Origin: Paracoccaceae bacterium
GTDB lineage: Bacteria > Pseudomonadota > Alphaproteobacteria > Rhodobacterales > Rhodobacteraceae
DNA: 8,465 bases
Reading direction: 5' to 3'
NCBI GenBank assembly: GCA_021767525.1
Contig: JAASTF010000129.1
Coordinates: 1-8,465 of the forward strand
Shown here: piece after piece, positions 1-6,985 of the stretch
How the letters are laid out: every line of letters begins with the position of its first letter
How positions within the stretch are numbered: position 1 is the stretch's first letter
Notes under the pieces: model-generated
Database searches by the model: none
What the model was told of the DNA's origin: nothing
Seen by the model: only the letters and a program-made list of their open reading frames with translations
Translations under genes and position numbers: made by a program

Positions 1-747
<747 letters not shown>

Positions 748-759
748 GCCAGTTCCCAT

Positions 760-775
760 CCCGCCTTGCGGCGGG
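760..775 (+). other. intercistronic hairpin between phnC and phnD
   Basis: Perfect inverted repeat CCCGCC-TTGC-GGCGGG: a 6-bp all-GC stem with a 4-base loop, 12 bases after the phnC stop and 36 bases before the phnD start. No run of T follows, so it does not look like a strong intrinsic terminator. It may be an mRNA-stabilising or processing structure upstream of phnD. The function is inference. Confidence 0.45.
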
Positions 776-811
776 CCCACTCCCTTTCATCAAAACCCAA
801 TGGAGAGACTG

Positions 812-1717
812 ATGAAAAAGACAATTGCATTGGCGCTGGCCACAACCGCTATCGTAGGCACGGCTCAGGCACAAGAGATCACCGAATTCCGCATTGGCAT
901 CCTGGGTGGCGAGAACGCCCAGGACCGCATGAACAGCTATTCCTGCTTGCAGGACTATGCCGCCGAAGAACTGGGCGTCGAGGTCAAGCTGTTTGCCCCC
1001 GCGGATTACAACGGCGTGATACAAGGCCTGCTGGGCGGCACCATCGACATGGCCTGGCTGGGCGCGTCGGGCTATGCCGCGACCTACCTGCAAGACCCCG
1101 AGGCCGTCGAGCCGGTGTTGGTCAAGGTCAACATGGACGGCTCGATCGGCTATCATTCGATCGGCTTTGCCCGCAAGGACAGCGGCATCACCTCGTTGCA
1201 GGACATGCAGGGCAAGGTGTTCGGCTTTGGCGATCCGAACTCGACCTCGGGCTACCTGATCCCGTCGATCGAGATTCCGGCCGAAACCGGTGCCAGCATG
1301 GAATCGGGCGACTATTTCGGTGAGGTAAAATTCACCGGCGGTCACGAGCAGACCATCGTCGCCGTCTACAACGGCGACATCGACGGTGGCGTGACCTGGG
1401 CCGACGGCCAAGGCAACTGGGAAGATGGCTATAACTCGGGCGCGTTGCGCAATGCCGTCGATGCCGGTCTGGTCGACATGAACGAGCTGGTCCAGATCTG
1501 GAAATCCAAGGTCATCCCCGAAGGCCCGGTCGTTCTGCGCAAGGCGCTGCCCCAAGATGTGAAAGCCAAGATGACGGCCTTGGTCGACGGCCTGCACGAG
1601 CGTGACCAGGACTGCGCCTATGGTGTGGCCGCCGGCGAAACCCTTGGTTTTCAGCCAGTCGATCACGACACCTATCTTTCGGTGATCGAGGCCCGCAAAG
1701 CCAAGATCGGCGGCTAA
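812..1717 (+). CDS. phnD: phosphonate ABC transporter periplasmic substrate-binding protein PhnD
   Basis: Periplasmic receptor that binds phosphonates and delivers them to PhnE. The start at 812 (MKKT) is chosen because a Shine-Dalgarno-like GGAGAG sits at 802-807 and a classical Sec signal peptide begins there: KK, a hydrophobic stretch, then AQA before QE, with cleavage predicted after residue 20. An in-frame ATG at 800 is less likely. The protein is 301 residues. The family phosphonate-binding motif DPNSTSG is at residues 141-147, and Gly-His-Glu at 177-179 matches the GHE seen in E. coli PhnD. It lacks the long C-terminal helical tail of E. coli PhnD (338 residues, from memory), as is common in alphaproteobacterial forms. 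The mature protein has Cys45 and Cys268, a possible disulfide. Hairpins flank the gene on both sides. Confidence 0.96.
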   Translation: MKKTIALALATTAIVGTAQAQEITEFRIGILGGENAQDRMNSYSCLQDYAAEELGVEVKLFAPADYNGVIQGLLGGTIDMAWLGASGYAATYLQDPEAVEPVLVKVNMDGSIGYHSIGFARKDSGITSLQDMQGKVFGFGDPNSTSGYLIPSIEIPAETGASMESGDYFGEVKFTGGHEQTIVAVYNGDIDGGVTWADGQGNWEDGYNSGALRNAVDAGLVDMNELVQIWKSKVIPEGPVVLRKALPQDVKAKMTALVDGLHERDQDCAYGVAAGETLGFQPVDHDTYLSVIEARKAKIGG

Positions 1718-1735
1718 GCCAACCACGCAATCTTC

Positions 1736-1760
1736 CGGCAGCCCGAAGCACGGGCTGCCG
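1736..1760 (+). terminator. strong intercistronic hairpin after phnD (attenuator or mRNA-stability element)
   Basis: Perfect 10-bp GC-rich inverted repeat CGGCAGCCCG / CGGGCTGCCG around the 5-base loop AAGCA. It begins 19 bases after the phnD stop and ends 21 bases before the phnE1 start. The following bases (ATTTCAGTTTC) are T-rich but not a true U-tract, so partial termination or protection of the phnD transcript from 3' decay is more likely than full termination. Such hairpins after a periplasmic binding-protein gene often allow more binding protein than permease; applying that here is inference. Confidence 0.65.
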
Positions 1761-1781
1761 ATTTCAGTTTCGGGGCAGCAG

Positions 1782-2663
1782 ATGACAGACGCGACCATGG
1801 GTCCGACGCAAAACGGCCAAACCGTTGACCGCATTCAAGCCAACTACGTGGCCCAGATGCAGCGCCGTCGCCTTTATGGTGGGCTGACGCTGATGATCTT
1901 TGTGCTGCTTATGGTTTCCGGCTTCGTGGTGGCCGACGACCGCAACGCCGGCGGTTTTTGGGAGGGCCTGCACCAGATCGGTGACTACCCCGCCGAAGTG
2001 CTGGCCGAGGCCTGGGAAAAGCGCGCCGACCTGCCTGCACTTATTGTCAAATTTTTTCCGGCGCTGATCGAAACGATCAATATCGCGGCCGTCTCGACGC
2101 TGTTGGGCGCCGCCATCGGGCTGGTCCTTTCGCTGCTATCCACGCGCGGCTTGGCCCGTTGGCCTCGCCTGATCGCACTCTTTCGCCGCCTGATGGACAT
2201 CATGCGCGCCGTGCCGGAAATCGTAATCGCTCTGGTTCTGATTTTCGTGCTGGGTGGCGGGCCGGTGCCAGCGATGATCGCCATCGCCATTCATACGGCT
2301 GGCGCGCTTGGTAAGATGTTTTCCGAAGTGGCCGAGAACGCCGATCTCAAACCGGTCGAAGGGCTGGCATCGACGGGGGCCACATGGTCGCAACGGATGT
2401 GGCTGGGCGTGCTGCCGCAAGTCGCCCCCAATTACCTGAGCTACGCGCTATTGCGGTTCGAGATCAACATCCGCGCCTCGGCCATCCTGGGCTTTGTGGG
2501 CGCGGGCGGACTTGGCTACGAGCTGCGCAACGCGATGGCCTGGGGCCCCGGACGGTTCGACGAAGCCGCCGCGATCTTTGTGCTGCTCTTCGGGACGATC
2601 GTGTTCTTCGACCAGCTTTCCAGCCGCTATCGCAACCGCCTGACCGAGGGGCACGCCGCATGA
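1782..2663 (+). CDS. phnE: phosphonate ABC transporter permease PhnE (first copy)
   Basis: Inner-membrane channel subunit of the phosphonate importer, 293 residues. A hydrophilic cytoplasmic N-terminus of about 30 residues ends in Arg-Arg-Arg, followed by the first membrane segment (about residues 31-51). After a short periplasmic loop comes the binding-protein-dependent permease domain, with hydrophobic stretches from roughly residue 90 on. The cytoplasmic EAA-type coupling loop that contacts PhnC is at about 182-210 (EVAENADLKPVEGLASTGA, then LPQVAPNYL). The end of the domain has FVGAGGLGYEL, a typical glycine-rich PhnE segment. The start at 1782 follows a weak GGGGCAG sequence, and an alternative in-frame ATG at 1797 cannot be excluded. 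The stop overlaps the next permease start by four bases (ATGA), indicating translational coupling and probable heterodimer assembly. Confidence 0.93.
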   Translation: MTDATMGPTQNGQTVDRIQANYVAQMQRRRLYGGLTLMIFVLLMVSGFVVADDRNAGGFWEGLHQIGDYPAEVLAEAWEKRADLPALIVKFFPALIETINIAAVSTLLGAAIGLVLSLLSTRGLARWPRLIALFRRLMDIMRAVPEIVIALVLIFVLGGGPVPAMIAIAIHTAGALGKMFSEVAENADLKPVEGLASTGATWSQRMWLGVLPQVAPNYLSYALLRFEINIRASAILGFVGAGGLGYELRNAMAWGPGRFDEAAAIFVLLFGTIVFFDQLSSRYRNRLTEGHAA

Positions 2664-3973
2664 CCGCCATTGACCTGAGCCTGACCAAAGCGCAAGCCGA
2701 CACGCTTTTCGCGCGCAAGCGGCTGTTTGCTTTCGCGATACCGGCGATCCTCTTGGCCTATTTCGTCTATATCTTCTTTGCGTTCGACATCGTCGGGCTG
2801 GCCAAGCGCGCGAACTGGGACAACGCGGTTACATTGGCCTCGGACAGTTGGTCCTACAAAACCCATGTCACACGCGACAATCGCAGCGGTGAAATGGAAT
2901 ACGCCGTTGAGGGCGAACGCAAGGGCGCCTACCCGGACGGCCAGCGCCCCGACTGGGTGACAGGCGACGAGATCATCACCATCGATCTGGGTGGGGACAC
3001 CATTGTGCGGCTGCTTTCCGACCGACGCACCGAGGTCGACGTTCCCGGCTTTGGCCTGATCGAAGCGCAGGCCGAAGGACGCCGGATCACGACAAACCTG
3101 CCGCGCGAAACGCCAGACTGGATCAACGCGTCGAACCGCCGCGTGGCGATCACCACCCCCGAGGGGCGCATTACGATCACCGGATCAAAGACCGAGGTGT
3201 TCAATTACTTTCCCGGGTGGGAGTTGTTCTGGTTCACCTTCGACAGCCCCTATCACGGCCACGGTCTGGGCGAGATTCTGTTGGGTGACCGCATCGACCC
3301 TGCGCGCAGCAACATAGCAGGTGCCATCTCGGACTGGTGGAACAACGCGATGTGGCGGCACAAGGACGTGGCTTGGGCGATTGGCGAGACAATCTTGATG
3401 GCGTTCCTTGGAACCATGGGCGCGGCAATGATTGCGCTGCCGCTGTCCTTCATGGCGGCCAAGCGCTTTGCGCCGCTCATGGTGATCCGCGCGGTTACCC
3501 GCCGCCTGTTCGATTTCGTGCGCGGCGTAGATGCTCTGATCTGGACGGTCGTTCTGGCCCGCGCGTTCGGGCCCGGGCCTTTGACCGGCACGCTCGCTAT
3601 CTTGATCACCGACACCGGCACCTTTGGCAAGATTTTCTCGGAAGCGCTGGAAAACGTGGATCAGAAGCAAATCGAGGGCGTCGGCTCGACCGGGGCCAAA
3701 CCGCTGCAACGCTACCGATTTGGCGTGATTCCCCAGGTCGTACCGGTGTTGCTGGCGCAAATCCTTTATTTCCTGGAATCCAACACGCGGTCCGCCACGA
3801 TCATCGGTGCGATCACGGGTGGCGGCATCGGGCTGATGCTGACGCAGGCCATTCAGACCCAGAAGGATTGGGAAGAGGTCGCCTATTACATCATCCTGAT
3901 CGTCTGCATGGTGATGGTGATGGACAGCGTCTCGGGCTGGCTGCGCGCCAAGTTGATCGGGCGGAAAGACTGA
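2660..3973 (+). CDS. phnE: phosphonate ABC transporter permease PhnE (second copy, large extra periplasmic region)
   Basis: Second permease subunit, 437 residues against about 260-290 for usual PhnE. The start at 2660 overlaps the previous stop (ATGA) and has GAGGGG at 2646-2651. One membrane helix (about residues 22-42) is followed by some 190 hydrophilic residues (about 43-235) rich in short beta-like stretches. The standard permease domain then starts near D236 (DVAWAIGETILMAFLGTMGA). The coupling loop is at about 328-346 (EALENVDQKQIEGVGSTGA), followed by IPQVVPVLL and a glycine-rich AITGGGIGLML. Only the loop is unusual; the transport core looks intact. The loop should lie in the periplasm if the first helix has its N-terminus inside. 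The large ORF in another frame from 3337 is not the product here. The last base of the stop is the first base of the next gene's ATG. Confidence 0.93.
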   Translation: MTAIDLSLTKAQADTLFARKRLFAFAIPAILLAYFVYIFFAFDIVGLAKRANWDNAVTLASDSWSYKTHVTRDNRSGEMEYAVEGERKGAYPDGQRPDWVTGDEIITIDLGGDTIVRLLSDRRTEVDVPGFGLIEAQAEGRRITTNLPRETPDWINASNRRVAITTPEGRITITGSKTEVFNYFPGWELFWFTFDSPYHGHGLGEILLGDRIDPARSNIAGAISDWWNNAMWRHKDVAWAIGETILMAFLGTMGAAMIALPLSFMAAKRFAPLMVIRAVTRRLFDFVRGVDALIWTVVLARAFGPGPLTGTLAILITDTGTFGKIFSEALENVDQKQIEGVGSTGAKPLQRYRFGVIPQVVPVLLAQILYFLESNTRSATIIGAITGGGIGLMLTQAIQTQKDWEEVAYYIILIVCMVMVMDSVSGWLRAKLIGRKD

Positions 3974-4590
3974 TGGCCCGCCTGACAGCTGACAAGCCAT
4001 TCGTCCACGATGGCTGCACGATCACTGACAGCGCCTTCGGGGCCTATGTCGAGATCGGCGCGGGCAGTCGGGTCGCTCACAGCCGGATCGGCGATTACAG
4101 CTATTGCGACCGCTATGCCGATATCGCCAACGCGGATGTCGGGAAATTCGCGAATATCGCCAGTTTCGTGCGCATCGGCGCAACGGATCACCCCCTGCAC
4201 ACCGCCGCCTGCCATCACTTTCTTTATCGCTCGGACGATTATTGGGACGACGCCGAAAAAGATGCGGGCTTTTTCGCGCACCGCCAAAGCCGCCGCGCAA
4301 CGATCGGGCATGACACCTGGATCGGCCACGCGGCGATGATCAAACCGGAAGTCACTTTGGGCCACGGCGCGGTTGTCGCCTCTGGTGCCATAGTGACCAA
4401 GGACGTGGCCCCCTACACCATCGTTGCGGGCAACCCCGCCCGCAAGCTGCGCGATCGCCAGCCACCGGAAATCGCCGAGCGCCTGATCGCACTGGCATGG
4501 TGGGATTGGCCACACGACGCGCTGCGCATGGCGTTGGAGGATTTCCGCAGGCTGGACGCCGAAGATTTTCTTGAACGCTATGGGGGCTGA
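3973..4590 (+). CDS. hexapeptide-repeat (left-handed beta-helix) acyltransferase of phosphonate operons
   Basis: A 205-residue acyltransferase of the xenobiotic/chloramphenicol acetyltransferase-like left-handed beta-helix superfamily. It resembles the family annotated as 'phosphonate metabolism protein, transferase hexapeptide repeat'. Imperfect hexapeptide turns run through about residues 14-70 (IGAGSRV, IGDYSY, VGKFANI) and again at about 108-150 (IGHDTWIGHAAMIKPEVTLGHGAVVASGAIVTKDV). The segment between them, TDHPLH (71-76), carries His73 at the place of the catalytic His of this superfamily. The typical YTIVAGNPAR-like ending is present, followed by a helical tail. It starts at the TGATG overlap with phnE2 and so belongs to the transporter operon. 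The substrate is not known from sequence; an amino- or hydroxy-phosphonate or a nucleotide intermediate is inference. It is not related to the GNAT enzyme PhnO. Confidence 0.88.
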   Translation: MARLTADKPFVHDGCTITDSAFGAYVEIGAGSRVAHSRIGDYSYCDRYADIANADVGKFANIASFVRIGATDHPLHTAACHHFLYRSDDYWDDAEKDAGFFAHRQSRRATIGHDTWIGHAAMIKPEVTLGHGAVVASGAIVTKDVAPYTIVAGNPARKLRDRQPPEIAERLIALAWWDWPHDALRMALEDFRRLDAEDFLERYGG

Positions 4591-4682
4591 CCCCAAGCAA
4601 TTCATCCTTCGCCGCGCCTGTTGGCGTAGCCATCCATGCATGATATCGCCTTTAAGGATCAGCCAGGCGTCACATCACGGGT
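4591..4682. other. intergenic spacer after the transporter operon
   Basis: Spacer of 92 bases between the acyltransferase stop and the membrane-protein ORF. A small stem GCGCC-TGTT-GGCGT (4614-4627, four Watson-Crick pairs plus G-T) is present without a T-tract, so no convincing terminator was found. No clear promoter was seen. Confidence 0.3.
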
Positions 4683-5129
4683 ATGCCCATAATCAATCCA
4701 ATAGCCATCTTGATCATGGTGCCGCTCGTCATCGCTTGCATTTGGGCATTGGCGGCGTTGCCCGCCTTTCCTTATAGCAAAACAGCCTTCGCTTTCTGGA
4801 TCATCGTGTTCGCATTGATGACGGTTTTGCTGCTCTATCAGCGCCTTAACCCGCATCCATTACAATTCTGGACCGCCCCGACGCGCTCGGCAATTCTGGT
4901 GCTGATGCTGGCTTACACGCCATTTGTTGCGTCATTTCTGTGTTGGCGATGGCGGCGGGGGGCAAATCCACGCTTATCGGCGCAAACAGCGGTGCTGGTG
5001 GTCGGGGCCACTTGCGTCTGCTCGATCGTTTTGGTGCAGCAATTCAACAAGACTTGCGTTTTTTACGAGTTCTGGCACGACGGGGGCCGGGCATGGTGCA
5101 CCGCACCGTGGCAAGCCTCGCACAGATGA
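4683..5129 (+). CDS. hypothetical four-helix membrane protein
   Basis: Unrecognised 148-residue ORF. Four hydrophobic segments are visible at about residues 5-27, 34-53, 68-87 and 98-117, separated by short polar or charged loops (YSK, QRLNPHPLQ, CWRWRRGANPR). A short cysteine- and aromatic-rich tail follows (CVFYEFWHDGGRAWC). This pattern is hard to obtain by chance and supports a real membrane protein. The ATG at 4683 has no good ribosome binding site: AAGGA at 4654-4658 is about 24 bases upstream. The in-frame stop at 4653-4655 allows little N-terminal extension. Codon choice is less G/C-biased at third positions than in the phn genes. It lies 92 bases after the acyltransferase and ends 21 bases before the convergent phnF stop. 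A functional link to phosphonate use is unproven. Confidence 0.55.
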   Translation: MPIINPIAILIMVPLVIACIWALAALPAFPYSKTAFAFWIIVFALMTVLLLYQRLNPHPLQFWTAPTRSAILVLMLAYTPFVASFLCWRWRRGANPRLSAQTAVLVVGATCVCSIVLVQQFNKTCVFYEFWHDGGRAWCTAPWQASHR

Positions 5130-5150
5130 CAAAGCGCGCCCACCTTTTGA

Positions 5151-5882
5151 TCAATGCTCGAATGTCAGGGTAACCCGATCACCGGCAAACCAGGTGCGTC
5201 CGTACTCGACCGGCTGTCCATCATTGTCGACGTTCACGCCGGTTGAGCGCAACAACGGATCACCTTCTTTCACATGCAAATGCAGAGCTTGCGTCGCGTC
5301 GGCCAGCACGGCGGTAAGCCGGGTCGAGGCGCGGGTGTAATCGGGCACGCCAGACAGGGCCAGCGCCTTGGTCACGCTGCTGGTGTCTGCCAGGTGACGA
5401 TCGATGCCCGGCACGCGGTCCGTCGGGAAAACGCTTTCGAATACGGCAATGGGCGCGCCATCGGCAAGCGACAAGCCGTGATAGGCGCAGACCGGGCTAC
5501 CTTTGGAAATTCGCAGCGCTTGCGCCTCACCAGGGGTGGCCGTGCGGCACTCGATGCTCAGCACGCGTTTTTCCGGCCTGCGCCCCGCTGCAAGCACGTT
5601 TTCATGAAAACGCACACGCGTGCCGATGGGATAATCGGTTGGCGCCGCGGCAACGAACGCCCCTGCCCCGCGCCGGGTGCGCACCAGCCCTTCTTCGACA
5701 AGATGCGATATGGCATGGCGGACGGTGTGCCGGTTCACGCCAAAGCGCCCGGCCAGCTGCGCCTCGGTCGGCAGCTTGTCGCCCGGCGCATAACGACCGT
5801 CGGCGATATCCGTGCGCAGCGTCGCGGCGATGGATTTCCAAATCGGCGTGCGTCCGCGTGAGATGTCAGCCCTGTCATCCAA
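5151..5882 (-). CDS. phnF: PhnF, GntR/HutC-family regulator of phosphonate metabolism
   Basis: DNA-binding repressor of phn genes, 243 residues. The N-terminal winged helix-turn-helix covers about residues 12-78 (PIWKSIAATL, then GDKLPTEAQLAGRFGVNRHTVRHAISHL and the wing GLVRTRRGAGAFVA). The VNRHTVRHAI recognition region is very like E. coli PhnF (VNRHTLRRAI, recalled). Residues about 90-240 form the UTRA ligand-binding domain (EALRISKG, PVCAYHGLSLADGAPIAVFESVFP, LLRSTGVNVDNDGQPVEYGRTWFAGDRVTLTFEH). No ATG is available in frame before the helix-turn-helix. The best start is TTG at 5880-5882, with GGAG 11 bases upstream; an ATT codon directly before it would sit 8 bases from the GGAG. It is divergent from phnG, consistent with control of phnG onward and of itself. 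The effector is unknown. Confidence 0.93.
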   Translation of the reverse strand: MDDRADISRGRTPIWKSIAATLRTDIADGRYAPGDKLPTEAQLAGRFGVNRHTVRHAISHLVEEGLVRTRRGAGAFVAAAPTDYPIGTRVRFHENVLAAGRRPEKRVLSIECRTATPGEAQALRISKGSPVCAYHGLSLADGAPIAVFESVFPTDRVPGIDRHLADTSSVTKALALSGVPDYTRASTRLTAVLADATQALHLHVKEGDPLLRSTGVNVDNDGQPVEYGRTWFAGDRVTLTFEH

Positions 5883-5921
5883 AATTCACAAATCTCCACT
5901 GTGCCACCCAGGGGAATCTGG

Positions 5922-5927
5922 TATGAT
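5922..5927 (+). promoter_or_regulatory. candidate -10 box of the phnG operon promoter
   Basis: TATGAT matches the sigma-70 -10 consensus TATAAT at five of six bases and lies 36 bases before the phnG ATG in the only non-coding gap between phnF and phnG. No good -35 hexamer is seen at 16-18 bases upstream (CTGTGC region), so an activator or a weak promoter is possible. The putative start site (about 5934) would fall inside the TGTNNAG repeats, a fitting position for repression. Confidence 0.4.
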
Positions 5928-5928
5928 G

Positions 5929-5963
5929 TGTCTAGTTGTATAGAAACCCTGAAAGTTGTCGAG
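5929..5963 (+). promoter_or_regulatory. candidate PhnF operator: three TGTNNAG half-site-like repeats
   Basis: Three direct copies of a 7-base motif occur in the phnF-phnG gap: TGTCTAG (5929-5935), TGTATAG (5937-5943) and TGTCGAG (5957-5963). Starts are 8 and 20 bases apart. TCTA (5931-5934) and TAGA (5941-5944) also form a short inverted repeat. Operators of HutC-subfamily regulators are typically palindromes built from TGTATA/TGTCTA-like halves, so these are reasonable half-sites, although the direct orientation is atypical. They lie downstream of the candidate -10 box and run up to the phnG ATG. Binding is inference. Confidence 0.4.
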
Positions 5964-6422
5964 ATGAAAGACGCAACCGACAGCACCGAACCGCGCCGCG
6001 CCTGGATGGGCCTTATGGCGAAGTCCGCAGATGGCCGCGTCCCCACGTTGTTGGACGGGGCGATAGCGGCGCGCCCCGCCTTTACATGGCTACGGGCGCC
6101 CGAGGTGGGCAGCGTGATGGTGCGCGGCCGCGCCGGCGGCACCGGCGCGCCCTTCAACCTGGGTGAGATGACCGTCACGCGGTGCGCCCTGATGCTGGAA
6201 AGTGGCGAAACCGGCCACGCCTATGTTCAGGGCCGGCGCAAGGCGGATGCCGAAGCAGCTGCGTTGGTGGATGCTTTGATGCAAACGGATGCCGCAGCCG
6301 ATCTGCGCGCCAAGGTGCTGGCCCCTCTGGAGGCCGAGGCCACAGCCCATAAATCCGCTCGCGCCGCCAAGGCCGCCGCGACCAAGGTGGATTTCTTTAC
6401 CATGGTTCGGGGAGAAGACTGA
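5964..6422 (+). CDS. phnG: C-P lyase core complex subunit PhnG
   Basis: Small subunit of the PhnGHIJ core complex. With PhnH, PhnI and PhnL it is needed to couple phosphonate to the C1 of a purine nucleotide ribose. The protein is 152 residues, near the 150 of E. coli PhnG. Family features are RRAWMGLMA near residues 11-19, then PEVGSVMVRGRAGGTGAPFN with LGEMTVTRC, then GHAYVQGRRKADAEAAALVDALMQ, which matches the E. coli HAEYAALIDALMQ region. The ATG at 5964 is preferred to the GTG at 5901, because the longer form would translate the promoter region and exceed family length. The upstream ribosome site is weak (GAAAG, 8 bases away). The stop overlaps the phnH start (TGATG). Confidence 0.95.
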   Translation: MKDATDSTEPRRAWMGLMAKSADGRVPTLLDGAIAARPAFTWLRAPEVGSVMVRGRAGGTGAPFNLGEMTVTRCALMLESGETGHAYVQGRRKADAEAAALVDALMQTDAAADLRAKVLAPLEAEATAHKSARAAKAAATKVDFFTMVRGED

Positions 6423-6985
6423 TGCAGGCACATGCACTGACAGGCGGATTTGACAACCCGGCTGCACAGGCCGCCGGCGCCTTTCGCGGCATCATGGAGG
6501 CCATGGCACGCCCGGGAACGCTCCAGACCATTGCAGGCGCCGTGCCGCCCGCACCGCTTTCCGCAGCTGCAGGCACGGCGTTGTTGACATTGTGCGATGG
6601 CGAAACGCCGGTCTATCTGGCGGGCCAGGCCGATTGCGATGACGTGCACGCATGGCTGGCCTTTCACACGGGCGCACCGATCGCGGGCCCTTCACATTGC
6701 CTTTTCGCAATCGGTGCGTGGGACGCGTTGCTGCCATTGTCGTCCTATCCCAAGGGCACCGCGGACTACCCTGACCGGTCGGCCACGCTGATCGTCGAAA
6801 TGCCAGCGCTTGATGCGGCGGGCGCCGCGCTCAGCGGCCCGGGCATTAAGGGCACGGCGCAACTGTCTCTGCCCGATCTCGCAATCTTTCAGGACAATGC
6901 GGCGCAATTTCCGCTGGGCTTGGATTTTCTTTTCACGTGTGGGGATCGCATCGCGGCCCTGCCCCGATCGACACGGGTGCGCTGA
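6422..6985 (+). CDS. phnH: C-P lyase core complex subunit PhnH
   Basis: PhnH, 187 residues (E. coli 194), part of the cytoplasmic core complex that forms the phosphonate-nucleotide intermediate. Recognisable segments are GGFDNPAAQAAGAFRGIMEA with MARPGTL near the N-terminus, ALLTLCDGETPVYL, FHTGAPI, a DRSATLIVEMPAL region, and the conserved C-terminal block FPLGLDFLFTCGDRIAALPR followed by STRV. It starts in the TGATG overlap with phnG, preceded by a good GGGGAGAAG ribosome site, and its own stop overlaps the phnI ATG. The family fold is related to PLP-dependent transferases but lacks PLP chemistry (known for E. coli PhnH). Confidence 0.95.
   Translation: MQAHALTGGFDNPAAQAAGAFRGIMEAMARPGTLQTIAGAVPPAPLSAAAGTALLTLCDGETPVYLAGQADCDDVHAWLAFHTGAPIAGPSHCLFAIGAWDALLPLSSYPKGTADYPDRSATLIVEMPALDAAGAALSGPGIKGTAQLSLPDLAIFQDNAAQFPLGLDFLFTCGDRIAALPRSTRVR

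Noticed and set aside
2384..2659. Upstream extension of phnE2 in the same frame
   Set aside because: It overlaps the phnE1 coding region in another frame and has Arg/Pro-rich shadow composition. The ATGA-coupled start at 2660 with GAGGGG fits much better.
3337..3972. Upstream extension of the acyltransferase frame, suggesting a fusion
   Set aside because: The first 212 codons are an out-of-frame shadow of phnE2. The beta-helix protein begins at the TGATG overlap at 3973.
3185..4000. 271-codon minus-strand ORF opposite phnE2
   Set aside because: His/Gln/Arg/Asp-rich shadow of the permease domain, without its own motifs.
5095..5102. GGTGCACC palindrome and adjacent GGTGC/GCACC stem as a terminator for phnF
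   Set aside because: Short stem without a T-tract on either strand, inside the membrane-protein ORF; too weak to call.
5274..5861. 195-codon + strand ORF opposite phnF
   Set aside because: phnF has a convincing GntR/UTRA architecture, and the opposing frame has no recognisable domain.
5887..5903. CACA-N9-TGTG inverted repeat near the phnF start as an operator
   Set aside because: Only four-base arms, easily expected by chance, and no match to known PhnF-type half-sites.
5901..5963. GTG-started N-terminal extension of phnG
   Set aside because: It would translate the TATGAT box and repeats of the control region and exceed the usual PhnG length.
5946..5963. Possible Pho box upstream of phnG
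   Set aside because: The region lacks two CTGTCA-like repeats at the 11-base spacing of PhoB sites; only a single TTGTC-like element is present.
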